The notes under the pieces: model-generated | What the model was told of the DNA's origin: nothing | The model's input: only the letters and a program-made list of their open reading frames with translations | The model's database searches: none | From: Ornithodoros turicata | Taxonomy: Eukaryota; Arthropoda; Arachnida; Ixodida; Argasidae | Assembly (NCBI RefSeq): GCF_037126465.1 | Contig: NC_088210.1 | Coordinates: forward strand, 26,747,511 to 26,811,510 | Length of the DNA stretch: 64,000 nt | Reading direction: 5' to 3' | Translations under genes and position numbers: made by a program | Shown: in pieces, positions 1 through 11,322 of the stretch | Layout: every line of letters begins with the position of its first letter | How positions within the stretch are numbered: the stretch's first letter is position 1

Positions 1-1285
1 CCTGACCCACGCCACCTAGATACTCGAAGGCCTGCTTATTGCCTCCTCGCCCTCCTTCGCTACGTGAGTATATAAAGTCAGAATTCGTCTGCTACTGCGA
101 ATCACCGTTCTTGCGAATTCAAGGACTCGCAAATGATTGCAGCTAACTTGGAACTTGTACACATGAATATGTAGACAAAAAGTGCAACAGGCTTTCCAGA
201 AAATCAGTTTTGAGAAAGATATGTGACCGTTTTGCGCTTTATTTCCAAGTTTCGGGGACGTTCAAGCATTACTCGCAGACGACGGTTGTTCGACTTCATG
301 GCCACGACCGCTGAAAGCACGTTCGTGATTGGCTGCCGCCGTTGAAAACACGGTCCTGACTGGCTGACTATTAGTTGTTGCGTCACGTCGACGAGTAAGC
401 ACGCTTTCTCCATCTAGGTGGCGTTGCATGAGCCCCGTGCCTGTGTACAGAGGAAGCCCTTTCCAACCGGAGTCTTCTGTCCCTGACACGCACCAAAAAA
501 ATCATCGCTTTATTTCGCTCGACCTTAACTGGTGACACGCCCGTATATCTAGACGCGTTCCTTACACAAAGGCCGCCACTGCGGCGAACGATCACCATTA
601 CTATTCATTCTCTACAGGATCGCAGTAAAGTAAGGCCCAAGAAAAGAACACGCTGGAGGTGGCAATAAATGCCACAACCAGGGTGTTGTAAAGCGGTCCT
701 ATATAGGAAGAACAAAAAGTACCTGCGCATAAAACACGCCTCTGCTTCAATTTCTCCTCTTTTTTACGATGTACCAGCTTGGCATACAAAAAAGAACTAT
801 AGTAGGCGGTGTACTGCGCTATATTCGCGGCGTGAGCTTTTCTTGTTCCAGTGGGTCCTTTCTAGTCCCTTATCTGTCGTTTGCAAAGGAGTCCTTCAGA
901 GGGCATGCTCTTGAGTGGGAGATTATCATTTCTTAAAAGCGGAAGCCGCCCTTCGATGGCCTGTTATCTATTCATTCCGTCTTTTCTGACGTTCCATGCA
1001 CAAAACACATTGGATGTGGATGAAAGAACATGTACAACGCAATAAAGAGAGAGAGAGAGAAGTCAAGGGTGACGACTTAATCCGCAGAGAGCAACAGTAA
1101 AGAAAGCCCTTGGTGCTATCTCGAGTGAATTTTCTCTTCCTACAGTGGCTTACAGTGGCTCAGTGAAAGATTAAAGAACGCAAAGTCTGAGTCAAAGAGA
1201 AAACAGATTCCAGGCCGTTGTAGAGATCATAAAAACGTTGACGGTAATACCGCCGTTACTGGTTATTAATCCCAGTAATCCCACG
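1..1285. other. Non-coding, no recognised element
   Basis: No reading frame here resembles a protein I recognise. The only simple structure is a short GA repeat at about 1046-1061. Base composition is mixed, with no long inverted repeat seen. Confidence 0.5.
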
Positions 1286-1350
1286 ATTCCTAACCTTTCC
1301 CTTCTTTTTTTTTTCTTTCCTTCAGCATTAAACATGCCCCCCTCCCCCTA
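1286..1350 (+). repeat. Dispersed R repeat, 3' fragment
   Basis: It contains TAACCTTTCCCTTC, then a T/C-rich tract, then CATTAAACATGCCCCCC. The same string order recurs at 21181-21278 in a longer copy that also has GGAATAGCAAGCC. It is probably the 3' end of a retroelement family. Confidence 0.55.
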
Positions 1351-1545
1351 TAGAGTATATGTGTGCGCCATATGCCAGTCTGATTTTGTCGTGACTTAAA
1401 TCCCCCCTTTTTCCCCCTTCTATCACATCGCATCACAGCTAAACGGAGAAAGGTTGTGTCGCTGCGTGATTCTGTTTCCGTTGTCATTGTGCTGCTGCGA
1501 AAACGAAGACGGGAGTGAAAGCATCGGTAGTGAGAACGAATCTAG

Positions 1546-1700
1546 CTATCGATAGTAAAGAAAAAACAAAAGAACAGTGCTATCGATAGTCAATTATCGT
1601 AAAACTATCGATAGTTTTTAACACTATCGATAGTCAACAATCGATAGTTTTTAACACTATCGATAGTTTTTCAACACCACTGATAGTCAGTTTGTCGATT
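1546..1700. repeat. Cluster of ATCGAT palindromes
   Basis: The palindrome CTATCGATAG or a close form occurs at least five times in about 120 bp, at 1546, 1580, 1605, 1625 and 1656, plus partial forms such as CAATCGATAGT at 1637. Spacers are AT-rich and contain TTTTTAACA twice. It may be a degenerate minisatellite. TATCGATA is also the core of the Drosophila DRE promoter element, but no nearby gene supports a promoter role. Confidence 0.7.
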
Positions 1701-1775
1701 GTTTTGCATCACTAGTAAGTGATACCGAAACATGGCATGGACTTCGGCGCATTTAGTCCCAAATATAGGACTAAT

Positions 1776-1845
1776 GGTTGGGGGATATATTCATTAGAAC
1801 AAAGAATAGAAAAGAGAGGAAAGGTCAGTCAAACGACATGTCGGC
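1776..1845 (-). repeat. Dispersed R repeat, fragment
   Basis: Read on the minus strand it has the R-family pattern: a GACCTTTCC motif, an A/T stretch, then ATATATCCCCCAACC. It is one of about nine copies or pieces in the window. Confidence 0.5.
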
Positions 1846-1848
1846 AAT

Positions 1849-4388
1849 GCATCTAGTCCGCAGAAGGACTAAAATTACTGAGTTCCCTAACTGTGTTGCC
1901 TTCTAAATAATGTATCTAAACTCAGGGACATGTCTTCTCCCTACATATACCTGCAAGCTTGCATTTTCTTCCTTTCTTGGTTAAGATTACTCTCTTTTTG
2001 TCTTCGTTACCTCCTTACTTCATTTGTTCTTAGAGTGTATACTATTAAGGAACACTTTGCAATTGCTTTACGGTCTAAATGTTCAGGAAAAAAAAAACTC
2101 TACATTTCTCATTCTCTAATAGTGAACATAAGAAATGCATGAAGCCGCCACAAAAATCAGTCGGCCTCTTTTATTGGCTGGCCTGTGGCGAAAGAAGTGC
2201 TGGGACTATTTAAATTACGCTAGAGCGACAGTTCTCCCCATGCTTTTCAATCTCGCTTTTGGGTACGTCGACGCTGTGCGAGCAAGAACAAGATAAGCTA
2301 GACAAACTAGACTAGACGTCAATTAGTAAAGTCGTCACTGCTGAAGCGCAGAGGGAAATATTTTACGGCTGCTTCGTCTGACTTCGTTGACTTTTTTTCC
2401 CCCACTAAAGTGATGGACACTTTGAGAAGGGATTCGCGTGTAGTGGAAAGACACAGAAACAATATGCTTTACGTCACATTTAGACGCGGCACTGAGTGCA
2501 AGGAGAACACGTAGGGAAGGAAAGAGAAAATATTTTGAGTATTGCGCCAAAATGCGCTAAAAGGCGAAAGCTGTAGAGGTCCTCTTTGTGTCACGTGAGT
2601 GGCCCTATAAAGCTACGGACGGACCTACACTGTGGTCTGTCCAATAAAGCTATCTCCTTAGTGAAAGGCTACAGAATAGTATTATATTGGCTATCGTTAA
2701 CATAGCAGGCGCAGCGTAGATGATACGCTTAGGACGTTCCAATCAACTTCTTCGGTGCGCGCTCTGGGCCTCATTGAAAGGGTGATAGTGTAATCACTCA
2801 CATTGCCGCAAAGCTATCCGGCACGTATAGCCCTACGCTACTTCGACTATATGTTTACTTCAAAGAGGAAAACATAAATCTGAATCTTATACAGATAGAT
2901 GGTTTAGATGGCCCATGTCGTCCGTGTCTTTCACGCTCATGCGAAGCAATGGAGGAATGTAGGAACTTTGTCAAGTGCGGTCAACACAAGTGATAAAAAT
3001 ATAAAAACACTGAAAAAGTGTTTTTCTCTTTTTATCGCTCACACGAAGAGTAAAGCGAGTCTCGTAAGTCGTGGCAATCAGAGTAAAGTGCATAACATAA
3101 AAGAAAATTAACGTCGCAGTTAATACGGTTTGCTGATCCAAGCTGTTTTCCCGCCTTCTGTTTCCTTTCGTTTGTTTTATCTTTTCTGTAGCGAGTGTAT
3201 TTTTCCACTCTATATGTACTGGAGTGTCCAATCCGGAACTGATCGCACTGACATCTTCATATTTTGCTCGTTTTGTTCTAATTGTAACTCCCGAAACACT
3301 TTATGTTTCCTTTCTTTCTAAAGCGTATGTCGAGCTAGTGTTGCCGTTCGCAAACAACTTGTTCATATAGGGGCACATCTCGTATTAAAAAAAAGAAAAA
3401 AGAAAGAAAAACTTCATCCATAAGAAATCATATAGGACAGCAGCTTTACAAGCCTTAGACTGATTTTGAAAGAAAAACGTGTCAGGAAACACGCGTGGCT
3501 CCGAAAAAAAAAAGAAACGAACAAAAAGAAAAGAAAACAGAACGTGCCATTAATTCCATATCACGCGCCCGACAGGGTCAGAATAGTTCAGCTGAGGAAG
3601 CGAACTTAGCCCCACGCAACACTTTCTCTCTTAGCGAGACAAGCTAGGACGCACAAAACCCTTCTTAAAGATAGTCAGCGCATGCAGTGAATAGAAACAT
3701 CGCGCGGAAAGTACGCATGATCGCGCCTACACGCATGGCTGAACGAGAATTCCATGCAGGCCGCAGTATCTCAAGGCGTTCGGGAAGGATGGAAATAAGA
3801 AGGAAGCGATACGATCGTGCTTCGGACGTAACGTCGGAGCTCCGCCTCGGCGGAAAGGACCATCTCGCTTGGATCGTGGAACTGACAAGCATTGACCCCC
3901 GATGGGAGAGGAGGTAGAAGAGCGAAGGACGCATATAAAGGTGTCAAGAAAGATGCTTGCGTGGGAATGTTGTGGGAGGCTGAAGAGAAGAGCTGAAATG
4001 CTTTCACTATTCAGGTACATGCGATGGGAGATCCAGTGGCTCGGGAGATTCATTGATATTAATTTTCTTTATTACTGAATGATAAAGGCGACGACGACAG
4101 GACCTGGGAATGTTGCGTAAGAGAGTCTACAGTTGTACATGAGGGTCAAAAGCGGAACTAAAGAAAGTTTTTCTCTATTTTTTTTTAATGGGGTCGGTGG
4201 AGATAAAAGGTGTAACTGCGAAGAAATGCTGTCTTTTATTACCATTCAGAGTGCGCAATTGGAACGTGTTGTCGAAGCGCCATGATTGTAATGTTCTCGT
4301 CCAAATGATTAGAACTATCGACGCAAATATTAATGCTCAAAAGTATCACAAATATTGATTGATTGATGACGCAAATATTGATGTTCAC
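1849..4388. other. Non-coding, repeat remnants
   Basis: No recognisable gene. At about 2590-2650 a stretch with CACGTG, TATAAAG and ACGGACGGAC matches 28950-29008, so it is a dispersed repeat fragment. Short A-rich tracts occur near 3390, 3505 and 4170. The two overlapping open frames at 3665-4053 look like chance. Confidence 0.45.
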
Positions 4389-4646
4389 AAGCGGCATGGT
4401 CGAGCGGACTGAAGACTGGGAGGTGGTAGGTTCGAATCCTACCACCGCTTGTGCTGTCTGAGGTTTTCCCTTGGTTTTCTGAAGACTTTCCAGACGAATG
4501 TCGGCACAGTTCTCTTGAAGTCGGCCCAGGACGCATACTAACCCCCTCCCCGGCCCCCACTACTTCCTGCTGTCCTCCCTCCATCTGTACGGCGCTCATA
4601 GCCACAGTTGCTTCGCGGCGCAAACACGAAAAAAGAAAAAAAAAGT
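4389..4646 (+). repeat. tRNA-headed SINE, near full length
   Basis: The head has a polymerase III A box (TGGTCGAGCGG, 4397-4407) and a perfect B box (GGTTCGAATCC, 4429-4439). The body that follows contains GTGCTGTCTGAGG, CAGGACGCATAC and TTGCTTCGCGGCGC, and ends in an A-rich tail at 4624-4646. The head resembles a tRNA with a long variable arm, such as tRNA-Ser or tRNA-Leu, but no functional clover-leaf was verified. The same body occurs at 13516, 28650 and, inverted, at 38390. Related bodies occur at 43605 and 49381. Confidence 0.85.
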
Positions 4647-6138
4647 ATCGCCGAAGTTGCTACGTTTCTTGCCAACTGAACTTTGGTTTCCTCTATAAGC
4701 ATATTTTTGTTCCTATAGAGGTCTCTAGAGGAATCTAACTAAGGTTATTGAAGAAGACCCTACAGAAAATACACAAAAGCTCATTCAGCACAGACATACC
4801 ATAGCGCCCTTGCTGGTTCCAGTACCGTGAATACCCCATCTCATCGTCAGCATCTATTGTTGTTGTTGCCCAGTAGTGCGAAAGGCGTAAATGCACTACA
4901 TCAGTGAAAGGCACGAGGAACTACGAGCAGGCAGCAAGAAATAAGCAAAAACAAAAACATTGTGTTGAATAGGGCTCTTTACAAATACATGTCTGTCGAC
5001 GACTTTCACCATACCCCCTCTGTTTACTACTTCACGGGCTACTGCCTGGGGCCTGCCCTACTCAGACTTCATATCAGAGGCTCAAGCCCTACTGTGTTGT
5101 CACTTCCGCTTATATTAAAGAGGCATTTGCCCTGTACCACATGCCAGTTGAATTGTAATGGCCCCGAAACCAAACTGAGAAAGTTTCAATTTACAAAATA
5201 AATAGCTTTTGTTGATGCATAATATAAAACCCCGAGACTAGGGAACAAGAAGGGGTCATTGGTTTTGTTGTTTAAAGGGGGAGTGCTACCAGGAGTTTCA
5301 TGAGCAACTGGCGTGGTCACTGGCAGAGTTCTACAAAAAGGAAGCTCCCCGTCATCCCGTTCTATTAATGCGATCTGCGCCACCCTGAGGTTTACATTTG
5401 GCCCGTAATCCTATTAAAATATGCGTGTCATTGCTCATATTTAGTGAAAACACGCTCGCAGTTCGCAAAAATATTAAGAATGGATATTTCCAGAGTCTCA
5501 CCCTAATCAGTGTCTAATGCATTTTTATGCCTTATATTAATAGCCTGCGCTCTCTGCGATTCTTTAGCTTTTGCAACGAGAATTTCATTCCATCCTTCCT
5601 CTTGGCCCACATAAGCACTTGACCTCTCCCAGTAGTGCTGTCTGCGGAAGCCACGATGAAGGAGAGAAAGAGAGAACTAGAGCTGTGACGTCACAGAAGT
5701 GGTTATTTCGCTGATCCGATTTCTTAGGTGTCCACATCCTTCTTTGCTACCGCTTATAGGTTGAGTTCGAACAGCCTTGAACATATTACCAATAGCACTT
5801 GCTGCGATCTCTCAGGTCCAGTTTAATGGCCTAAGATACAAGCCCAGGCGACACGAAGCCCAAAAAGCCACAAACGGAGTGGAGTGGCCTCAGAGAACAT
5901 GCTGCTCGGCGAGTTCGCGACTTCTCGTCCTACATTTGTCCCAAATCTCCTGTGTAACACCCTGAAGAGGCGCCCACAACAGAAATGATCTCTCGCCGGA
6001 CAACATTAGTACTGAGTCTATGTCATTGATAGGCGTCGTGATTGGCGGAGTCACTACGTCACACTCTTTAGGCGATAAGGCTTTATTTACTCTACGTGGC
6101 ATTCACTGAGTACTCATCCTCATATCTTTAGTAGTTTG
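4647..6138. other. Non-coding, no recognised element
   Basis: Unrecognised sequence with only short chance reading frames. No clear inverted repeat or retroelement tail was seen. Confidence 0.4.
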
Positions 6139-6428
6139 TACAGCTCTCCACAAAGTTAACTTTAACGCGGCGACGGCTGGCGGAGCAGCTGAAGAGCGCC
6201 ACCCTATCGGCGCTAAGTAGAACTATACACAGAGAGTGTTGTGGGCTATCCCATTCGTGCTTGGGGGTGTTTGTCGAGAAGCCTCCTCGTTGACAAACAT
6301 CCCCAAGCGTGAGTGGGATAGCCTACAACGCTCTCTCCCTATAGTTCTACTTAGCGCCGATAGGGTAGCTCTACAACTGCTCCGCCAGCCGACCCCGCGG
6401 TAAAGTTCACGTTGCAGAGAGAGCTGTA
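6139..6428. mobile_element. Fold-back MITE of about 290 bp
   Basis: The ends are TACAGCTCTC and GAGAGCTGTA. The interior is an imperfect palindrome with arms of about 125 bp around a loop near 6282: CTATCGGCGCTAAGTAG at 6204 is mirrored near 6346, and TTGTCGAGAAGCCTC faces CTCGTTGACAA. It has no coding capacity. The outer TA on each side fits a TA target duplication as in Tc1/mariner-related MITEs. Confidence 0.75.
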
Positions 6429-7299
6429 TTGTAGCGTCAGTTTGTATGTAGAACACTTACGTTGTCGGTGTATTATTTTCATTGTTGTTTTGTTTATGAA
6501 AAGCGAAGTGTACTTATTCTGGGGTCTACTTTTAGTCAACAAAGTGTTCTGAACAGGAAGAAGGAAAAATTGGACATCTATGTCACAATAATAAGCGGAA
6601 GCACGTGTAAGCAAGCAAACGTAAGTGTAATACGTTAGCAACGTATACGAAAGGGTCGTATAATACGTATAGTAATACATCAAAAGGCTAAGCCCGTAAC
6701 ACACAACACTGGTCTGCAGTAGTCGTCGAGTCAAACCGCCCCACCTGTGCTGCAGTGCATCTTGATGTTTGCACTAAGTAATGATACCAAGAATGCAGTG
6801 AAGCTTAGAATCGGAGGTACGGCAGCTGCACTTGTAGCGTTCAGAGACGTTCTTCCACGTAAATCCACGATCACATCCATATGATCTATTACTTGTACGC
6901 GTCATTAAACGAAGGCGTGACCTTATGAGTCTCCCTCGCAGTCTCCGGGCCACCATAAATTACCCGAGGTGCTCGAGGGGGAACCTCGAACGAAGCCAAC
7001 AGGGGGGCGACATTCCTGGGCAGGCCAGACAATTAGAGGCGGTTAATGAGGCTCGAAAGAAATGCCTCACTCCGACAACATTGACCAGCATTGGTGACAA
7101 TCACCTTCCTATTCGTGCCGCTAGGTTTTACTACCGTTGATTTGGAGGGATAATTGATGGCAGTGACGGTAGGCGTTCATTAGTGCTGTAGCGCGTCGGT
7201 ACTGTTGTTTGCATTGCGAGAGACGCTAAATGGTTGCTTTGAGTGAAAACGCGTGGGAAGACGTTTTATTCGCTTTTATTTTGGCGTGGAGCGGCTTAC
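6429..7299. other. Non-coding, no recognised element
   Basis: Nothing identifiable; short reading frames on both strands lack any domain pattern. Confidence 0.4.
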
Positions 7300-7538
7300 G
7301 ATTTGCTCGCTACGTACGTTTAGCACAAGTGCGCACATACATAATTCTTCTTAGTTCTTAACATCGCAATTGCTATTTTATACTATCTTTATAATGTGTC
7401 ACTGTCTCTACGGAGTTTGTGGATTGTTCTATATTGCCGTTTTTTTTTCTGCTGTATTGTTTCCCAATGTTGCACTGCCCCTCCCCTCTTCAATGCCCCA
7501 TGGCTTTGAGGGTATGGAAATAAATAAATAAATAAACT
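7300..7538 (+). mobile_element. LINE 3' end (non-LTR retrotransposon tail)
   Basis: A T-rich stretch is followed by CTTCAATGCCCCATGGC, GAGGGTATGG and a tail of AAATA repeats ending near 7535. This order (GC-rich hairpin ATGCCCC...GAGGG, then AAATAAAT) is typical of arthropod LINE 3' termini. A related end occurs at 38090-38268. No reverse-transcriptase coding sequence is attached, so it is a 5'-truncated copy. Confidence 0.6.
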
Positions 7539-9623
7539 GATGTAGTGAAGTGATGCGTACAGCTCATGTGTCGACTGCTAGCATGGAGTGTTTACGCAGC
7601 TATACGCCGTAGTACACTCTGAAGACCTTGCCGATCCTTCATTGCCTTTCGTTGACTTCCCTTTTATTTTTTAATGAGGCAGTAGGTACCTCTCTAAGTG
7701 ATTGCGTCATCGTTTTTTTCTTGAAAGTCACTCGTTCAGAGCAAGTACGACGTGATTCTGTGATCAAAAATGAGATACAGCATAACCTTCCATTCCCTTC
7801 TACCGAGTGCCCCACCGAAATCCCCCGGCTGGATAATTCGTGAACAGGTGGCGCCATCGAAGAATTTCTTTGTCGTAGAGATCCTTGGGACACCAGCCAT
7901 GAACTGAGTAGTGTGCGGGTCATTTGCACACGCTCACTAATTAAATAAACATGCTAACTTTTAGCTGTTACTTCGCACGCCTACGGAACCTGTGTTTTAT
8001 GCATCGGGACCTTCAGCGAAAAATATTCCAAGAACAAACAAAAAAAAAAAAAAACGCATCGACATTTAGTGATTTTTCCGAGTAATTAATTGGTTTAGTT
8101 TACATATTTCTTGCGCGGAGCAGTGCACCAATGCGCTCTTTGGATCAGCTATCCGGCTGTCAATTTCGTGTTCATCCGCCTGGTTCACGAACGTAGGCGA
8201 CAGAAGATTAGCAGCAGCCGCAAGAGACGCTTTGGTATTCGTTCTCAAAGTGACTGGTGAACAGCCCTGGCGGTTCTGTCGTGGGCTATTTGGCAGTTTC
8301 CGAACATCCACGACTAATTTGCAGACGCTCCTCAAACACATCGTTCACCACTATGAAACTTCCCATTCATCATCTCACAATAAAGTTGTTGCTCTTCGTT
8401 CACCTGGCGGCTTTATAATTCAATCAGCGCCTCCGGCTGGCGTTCGCACGTGCACGCAAAAGCTTTTCCCCTGACTCCGATGAATGCTTTATCAGCCGAA
8501 AGTGCTGTCATGAATATGATGTCTCCATACAGCCGATATGCCGCCAACGCCGCATCCTCCGTCACCTGCCAATGCATGAGTAATATCTTCGCGCGACATA
8601 TCTGCATTTGCCTCGACGGCGTCTCTACGAACGCGCTGTCAGTGGGTGGAAAAAACGTGTTCGTCAAAGACTACTATTTTCAATCCGTCTCGCACTCAGA
8701 GAGAAGAAATGAGAACTTCCGTGCAGTGTCAGCCAAACGTTTTCAATGCCATTCACGGATCTCTCTTCGCCGTGGGGTGTAGAAGAGTGTGGGTGAAGCC
8801 CCACTTCTATTTCGGCGCGCGTATTTTATGCCGCTGTTTCAAAGGCTTAGCTCCTATAAAGCGTGCGGCGACTGTCAGGCGAATAAGCGACTGAAGCCCG
8901 TCTGAAAATGAGGGGCTGCATTATTCTGTACGGGCGATTTATTTTCTTGTGAGCACGCACAGGGCGGCGTTACTTTCTTTTTATGTTTTTCGGACGTTCG
9001 AGGAAGAAATATGTGTGCATAGTTGACGTCGTGTCGGAGAAGTTTGAGTATACGGGAAACACAAGCGGTAAAGTTGTGGGGTTTCGTTTTTCGGAGATTT
9101 ATCCATAGCCTCGCTACTGCATGCACATACATATTTTTATTAGTTTGCTATTATTATTTATTATTATTTTGATATTATTATATATCCCCTACTCCATACA
9201 TATTTTTAATACGCTTAATGTTTACGGCTTAAGGCTGAGATAAATATGTTGCGTTATGGGCAAATATGCAGGCAAGGAAGAGCACGAGCACAGCACACAA
9301 TAAAGAAAAAAAAAAAAAAAACACTGACTCGCAAATTACGTTAAGATGAAGGCAAGTGCCAGCGGCTGTTCTTATAAGTTCAATTACATTGTCATTGAAA
9401 TAGGTAAGATAACATCGATCAAAACATGTTCGCTGATGTAGCAACACATAACCTGGGGACTGTGGAGGCGATATGGAAGGGGAGGGGGTCATATGCGGAG
9501 AACACATTACTTGAACGACCTTCTATCATGTTTGCCTTGCGTGCACAACAGAGTACTTCCGACCAAGTAAAATATTTAATAGTTCCCGCTAAATTTTCAG
9601 CTTTTCACCGTGACTTTATAAAG
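7539..9623. other. Non-coding, unrecognised
   Basis: The part at 8400-8800 has overlapping open frames on both strands and somewhat higher GC, but no domain is recognisable. A TTA/ATT-rich microsatellite-like patch lies at about 9130-9185 and an A run at 9305-9320. Confidence 0.4.
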
Positions 9624-9723
9624 TACAAAAAAGGGTGGAGCAGTTGCACCTTTTAGGATGTAATAGTTGTCGCATATGTTGTGCCTAAAAGGTTGCAAAG
9701 TTGTACCTGCTACCTACGAATGG

Positions 9724-9966
9724 TACACTGTTAGAACAGAACTTCACCACATAGCACTCTCTTAGCCAACCATCATGCCGAATTATATCATCCTGTGTAC
9801 TGATTTGTTCAAAACAAGGGGAGGCGCCAATCTGGGACAAGCATACCGTGTGTCAGATAGGCGCCTCCTCCCATTTTCAACAAATCAATGCACAGAATGA
9901 TATCATTCGGAATGATGGTTGGCTAGGAGCGTGCTATGTGGTGAAGTTCTGTTTTAACACTGTAGG
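9724..9966. mobile_element. Family A palindromic MITE, nested, divergent
   Basis: The terminal arms carry AACAGAACTTCACCACATAGCAC and its mirror at the right end. The core has AGGCGCC and GGCGCCTCCTCCC in place of the usual GGCGTACGCC. It is inserted in the family B element at 9624-10379. Confidence 0.8.
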
Positions 9967-10072
9967 GTTACCGCAGTGAGAGAGGGGGACGTACGCCTTT
10001 TTGTAGCAATTTGGATATATGATAATTGCTTTTGCCACCATTTTACACCCTGTATCAGACGCTATGTTGACC

Positions 10073-10326
10073 TACACTCTTAAAAATGAAACTTCACCGT
10101 ATAGCACGCTCCTAGCCAACCATCATCTCGAATGATATCGTCATCTTCGCTGATTTGTTGAAAACGGGGGGCGTACGCCTTTTCTGTGACAATTATGAAC
10201 CGCATAAGTGTCACAAAAAAGGCGTACGCCTCCCGTTTTCAACAAATCGGGGCAGATAACGATATCATTCGAGATTATGGTTGGCTAGGGGCGTGCTATG
10301 CGGTGAAGTTCATTTTTAAGAGTGTA
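10073..10326. mobile_element. Family A palindromic MITE (GTACGCC core), nested
   Basis: A nearly perfect palindrome of about 250 bp. Left arm: TACACTCTTAAAAATGAA, CTTCACC, ATAGCACGCTCCTAGCC, ATTTGTTGAAAACGG, GGCGTACGCC. The mirror arm ends AAGAGTGTA. The short loop contains GACAATTATGAACCGC. It has no coding capacity. The flanking TA is the target duplication, shown by the empty site in other family B copies. Confidence 0.9.
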
Positions 10327-10379
10327 GGTGGTAACTATAGAAGTTACCACCTTTTCACACCCTTTTTTCTTAGAGCGTA

Positions 10380-11061
10380 CAATTAAGCAACACCTTCAGT
10401 AGATTCTGAAATTTCCTATCTATTCTTAGAGTAAACTCAAGTAAGAATAGTCTACGAGTAATGTAAAAAAAAAATATTTAAGAAACTCGTACTAAGGTAA
10501 TAATAGCAAAACTAAAAACCTGCGTACGCTTTGAAAAAAATGATCGTATTGCATCCACAAATGAGAGGAAATGCCGAGTTCGTAATGCCAATGCACGACT
10601 TTCACAAGGTGCTTGAAATCTAAGGAACTTGGGCTAGACTCTCTTCGTTGTTTCCAGCTTCTTACAGCTTTTACATCTAGCATCAATGACGGCATGGGTA
10701 CAAACCGCCTTTAAAAACCGCAACCTCTACGATAATTCTAAATGGTGGCCCTTTTTATCGGCGGCCACTGTTTTAGTCCCGAAGCCACATTAAATGCCGT
10801 TCAGTCATTCATACGCTATCGATTCCCAATGTACGATATCTGATTAAGAGAACGTTAAATTGGCAGAAGTCTAATGTGCCTTTTGTTACTCGTCTTAAAT
10901 GAATGAGTGAAGGGCTCGTTCAATTGTGCTCGCTGCACTTAGTGTTATTTGTGTATTCAAATGTGCTTTTATTCTTTCTTACATATGAACAAGGCTAATC
11001 TTTCCCCTTTCGTAATAAACTTAAGCTCCCAGGCTGAAAATGCGGATAGTCGGTAAACCGA
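10380..11061. other. Non-coding, no recognised element
   Basis: Unrecognised, AT-rich in places; no repeat end or gene seen. Confidence 0.4.
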
Positions 11062-11322
11062 CACGGTGTTGAAGGAAACGGAGAAAAAGCATACATGCAG
11101 ACGAAAGAAAGGGAACGAACACCACAACTGCTACCTCGTAACTGAAAGGTTTATTGACTGAAACACGTACAGTTTAAAAAACATAGAGTCACGTGTCAGA
11201 TTGTATGTTTTGAACCGTGTTTACAGTCAATAAACCTTTCAGTTGCGAGTTAACAGTTGTTGTGTTCGTTCCTTTCATTGCGTCCGTGTGCCTTTTCTTT
11301 GGCTGCGTGGTTTCTTTCAACA
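11062..11322. mobile_element. Fold-back inverted repeat of about 260 bp
   Basis: The left arm contains GTTGAAGGAAAC, GGGAACGAACACCACAAC and AACTGAAAGGTTTATTGACTG (11141-11161). The right arm carries the mirror sequences CAGTCAATAAACC, TTGTTGTGTTCGTTCC and GTTTCTTTCAAC. The arms are about 115 bp with an unpaired centre of about 30 bp. This is a hairpin-forming repeat without coding capacity, unrelated in sequence to families A-C. Confidence 0.75.

Larger units (their letters stand above)
9624..10379. mobile_element. Family B MITE carrying two nested family A MITEs
   Basis: Its outer pieces match the uninterrupted family B copy at 34221-34514: an AGGGTGGAG start, GTCGCATATGTTGTGCC, then TTTGTAGCAATTTGG, GCTATGTTGACC, GGTGGTAACTATAG and CACACCCTTTTTTC. 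It is split by family A copies at 9724-9966 and 10073-10326. At the second site the host reads GTTGACC|TA...TA|GGTGGTAAC, while the empty site elsewhere reads GTTGACCTAGGTGGTAAC. This shows insertion at TA with duplication of TA. Confidence 0.85.

Noticed and set aside
4389..4460. Functional tRNA gene at the SINE head
   Set aside because: A and B boxes are present, but the sequence continues into a SINE body and A-rich tail and recurs elsewhere with the same body.
9724..10326. CRISPR-like array suggested by repeated arms
   Set aside because: The repeats are palindromic transposon arms with TA target duplications in a eukaryotic context; there are no regular spacers or cas genes.
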